Of a DNA stretch of 14,571 nucleotides, positions 13,093 through 14,571 are shown one piece after another. The stretch covers positions 1 to 14,571 of the forward strand of contig JALWRV010000324.1 in NCBI GenBank assembly GCA_027080545.1. The letters run 5' to 3'. The position numbers and the translations under genes are program-made. The notes under the pieces were generated by a model. The model did no database searches and had not been told where the DNA came from. It saw only the letters and a list, made by a program, of their open reading frames with translations. The stretch's first letter is position 1. Every line of letters starts with the position of its first letter. The DNA comes from Parvularculaceae bacterium (GTDB taxonomy: Bacteria; Pseudomonadota; Alphaproteobacteria; Caulobacterales; Parvularculaceae).

Positions 13093-13472
13093 TATGCGGC
13101 CTCCTCAACTTCTTTGACCACGATAGTAATTTCCGAAAACGGTTTCAAAATCCGCGCCCCACGGCCCCGGGCACGCGCTTTAAACCGCTTCATTACAAGA
13201 TTTTTGCCAACAAAAGCCTGATCAACAACCAGCGCATCAATATCAAGATCGTGATTGTTCTCGGCATTGGCAATAGCGCTTTCCAGCACCTTCTTGACCT
13301 CTTTAGCAATCCGCTTGCGCGAAAACTCAAGGTCTGACAAAGCGTTCTCAACCTTTTTGCCGCGAATGAGCTGAGCAACCAGATTTAGCTTTTGCGGTGA
13401 CGTGCGCAACATGCGGGCTTTCGCCATCGCCTGTCCCTCAGCCACTCTGCGTTCGTTTTTCTTCTGTCCCAT
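13092..13472 (-). CDS. rplV: 50S ribosomal protein L22
   Basis: L22 reaches into the peptide exit tunnel with a long hairpin, a site of macrolide-resistance changes in other bacteria. The product is 126 aa with RMLRTSPQKLNLVAQLIRGKKV (about 21-42), the AIANAENNHDLDIDALVV segment (67-84) and the tunnel loop KRFKARARGRGARILKPFSEITIVV (95-119). No tunnel-loop deletion is visible. It starts two bases after the rpsS stop with only a weak ribosome binding site (GCGGAAA), so it probably relies on ribosomes finishing rpsS. Confidence 0.99.
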   Translation of the reverse strand: MGQKKNERRVAEGQAMAKARMLRTSPQKLNLVAQLIRGKKVENALSDLEFSRKRIAKEVKKVLESAIANAENNHDLDIDALVVDQAFVGKNLVMKRFKARARGRGARILKPFSEITIVVKEVEEAA

Positions 13473-13474
13473 GA

Positions 13475-13753
13475 CTATTTCCGCTTCGCTTTTTTATCGG
13501 CGCCGTGACCATAATAAGTTCGGGTCGGTGAAAATTCGCCGAGCTTATGGCCCACCATGTCTTCATTCACATGCACGGGAATGAATTTGGTGCCATTATA
13601 GACATTGAAAGTCTGGCCAACGAATTGCGGTAAAATGGTCGACCGACGCGACCACGTTTTGATACCACCTTTGTGTTGACCATTGGCCGCTTCTTCTACC
13701 TTCTTCAGGAGATAGCGATCGACAAAGGGTCCTTTCCATACGGAACGAGGCAT
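13475..13753 (-). CDS. rpsS: 30S ribosomal protein S19
   Basis: S19 sits in the head with S13 and forms intersubunit bridge B1a. The 92-aa product begins MPRSVWKGPFVDRYLLKKVE and contains KTWSRRSTILPQFVGQTFNVYNG (33-55), HVNEDMVGHKLGEFSPTRTY (57-76) and a basic end. ATG 13753 is 8 nt after AGGAG, which overlaps the rplB stop (11-bp gap). Standard S10-operon position between L2 and L22. Confidence 0.99.
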   Translation of the reverse strand: MPRSVWKGPFVDRYLLKKVEEAANGQHKGGIKTWSRRSTILPQFVGQTFNVYNGTKFIPVHVNEDMVGHKLGEFSPTRTYYGHGADKKAKRK

Positions 13754-13764
13754 AATCTACTCTC

Positions 13765-14571
13765 CTATCGACCTTTTTTCCGGGCATGACGCGACCGGAT
13801 AATCAGACCGTCAGTTTTCTTATTTTTGCGGGTGCGCTTGCCTTTGGTTGGCTTGCCCCACGGTGATACGGGGTGGCGACCACCGGAGGTGCGACCTTCG
13901 CCGCCCCCATGGGGGTGATCAACCGGGTTCATCACAACGCCGCGTACCGCCGGGCGATTGCCCTTCAAACGTGCACGACCGGCTTTGCCGAGATTTTCAT
14001 TCATGTGATCCGGGTTAGAGACAGCACCGATGGTGGCCATACACTCACCCAATACCCGACGCACTTCGCCAGATTGCAATCGAAGCTGTGCATAACCGGA
14101 ATCGCGACCCACAAGCTGAACATAAGCACCAGCGGCCCGGGCGATTTGCCCACCTTTGCCCGGCTTCATTTCCACATTGTGAATGATCGAACCGACCGGA
14201 ATGTTCTTCAACGGCATCGCATTGCCTGGCTTCACATCCGCTTTTTCACTGGCAACAATCTTGTCACCCTCTTTCAAACGCTGCGGTGCCAAAATGTAAG
14301 ATTTTGTCCCATCTTCATAGCCAATCAAAGCGATAAAGGCGGTGCGGTTGGGATCATATTCCAAACGCTCAACCGTTGCGACCTCGTCAAAACGGCGACG
14401 CTTAAAATCGATAATACGATAAAGCTTTTTCGCACCACCGCCACGACGACGCACGGTGATACGGCCATTATTATTACGCCCTGCTTTGGAGTGTAGCCCT
14501 TCAACCAGCTTTTTCTCCGGACGCCCCGCCCACAATTCGCTACGGTCAACCGTCACAAGTTGACGGCGACT
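13765..14571 (-). CDS. rplB: 50S ribosomal protein L2, N-terminus cut by the window edge
   Basis: L2 is needed for subunit association and the peptidyl transferase centre. The frame is open to the right edge (268 codons plus stop), and the first residues SRRQLVTVDRSELWAGRP match the region just after the usual L2 N-terminus, so only about ten residues are missing; a GTG at 14556 is an internal valine and not the start. Visible are GRNNNGRITVRRRGGGAKKLYR, the SH3-like domain with ALIGYEDGTKSYILAPQ, and the C-terminal signature with VMNPVDHPHGGGEGRTSGG, which contains the conserved histidine important for peptidyl transfer. The C-terminus is strongly basic. Further S10-operon genes (rplW, rplD, rplC, rpsJ) are expected just outside. 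Confidence 0.98.
   Translation of the reverse strand, partial: SRRQLVTVDRSELWAGRPEKKLVEGLHSKAGRNNNGRITVRRRGGGAKKLYRIIDFKRRRFDEVATVERLEYDPNRTAFIALIGYEDGTKSYILAPQRLKEGDKIVASEKADVKPGNAMPLKNIPVGSIIHNVEMKPGKGGQIARAAGAYVQLVGRDSGYAQLRLQSGEVRRVLGECMATIGAVSNPDHMNENLGKAGRARLKGNRPAVRGVVMNPVDHPHGGGEGRTSGGRHPVSPWGKPTKGKRTRKNKKTDGLIIRSRHARKKGR

Noticed and set aside
13873..14496. A 207-codon plus-strand open frame opposite rplB
   Set aside because: Antisense shadow of L2; no family resemblance, no ribosome binding site seen.
14548..14556. GTG 14556 as the start of rplB
   Set aside because: The frame stays open to the window edge and upstream residues (SRRQLVT) match L2, so this is an internal valine of a gene cut by the edge.

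Overview
The window is a stretch of bacterial chromosome in which every recognisable gene reads on the minus strand. It carries the continuous S10-spc-alpha ribosomal protein cluster, entering at rplB (cut by the right edge) and ending at rplQ, followed by a periplasmic HtrA/Do-family protease gene and the 5' part of a rarA (mgsA) AAA+ ATPase gene cut by the left edge. Gene order (adk between secY and rpsM, no rpsD or rpmJ in the alpha part, protease and rarA after rplQ) and protein features (short-LID adenylate kinase, zinc-independent S14, L22 and RpoA sequence style) point to an alphaproteobacterium. I cannot place it more precisely. Base composition is moderate and even throughout, with no mobile elements, tRNAs, CRISPR arrays or signs of recent transfer.

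Layout in transcription order (right to left): rplB*-rpsS-rplV-rpsC-rplP-rpmC-rpsQ (end of the S10 block); rplN-rplX-rplE-rpsN-rpsH-rplF-rplR-rpsE-rpmD-rplO-secY-adk (spc block); a 441-bp non-coding interval; rpsM-rpsK-rpoA-rplQ (alpha block); a strong intrinsic terminator at 1952-1984; htrA; rarA*. Within the S10 and spc blocks genes are separated by at most about 60 bp or overlap slightly, apart from 90 and 126 bp on either side of rplO, and most have clear Shine-Dalgarno sequences.

Together the genes supply ribosomal proteins of both subunits, the SecY translocon pore, adenylate kinase, and the RNA polymerase alpha subunit: the usual growth-linked core set. The htrA and rarA genes are a separate envelope-quality-control and replication-repair pair, with rarA starting at a TTG three bases after the htrA stop.

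The coding content is conventional. What the genes do not explain is non-coding: the 441-bp interval before rpsM has a terminator-like hairpin directly upstream of a good sigma70-type promoter and a leader of about 315 nt rich in stems, one region of which can fold as a pseudoknot. Smaller hairpins, some mutually exclusive, lie in the gaps before secY, rpoA and rplQ. These are candidates for ribosomal-protein autoregulation that I could only assess by eye.
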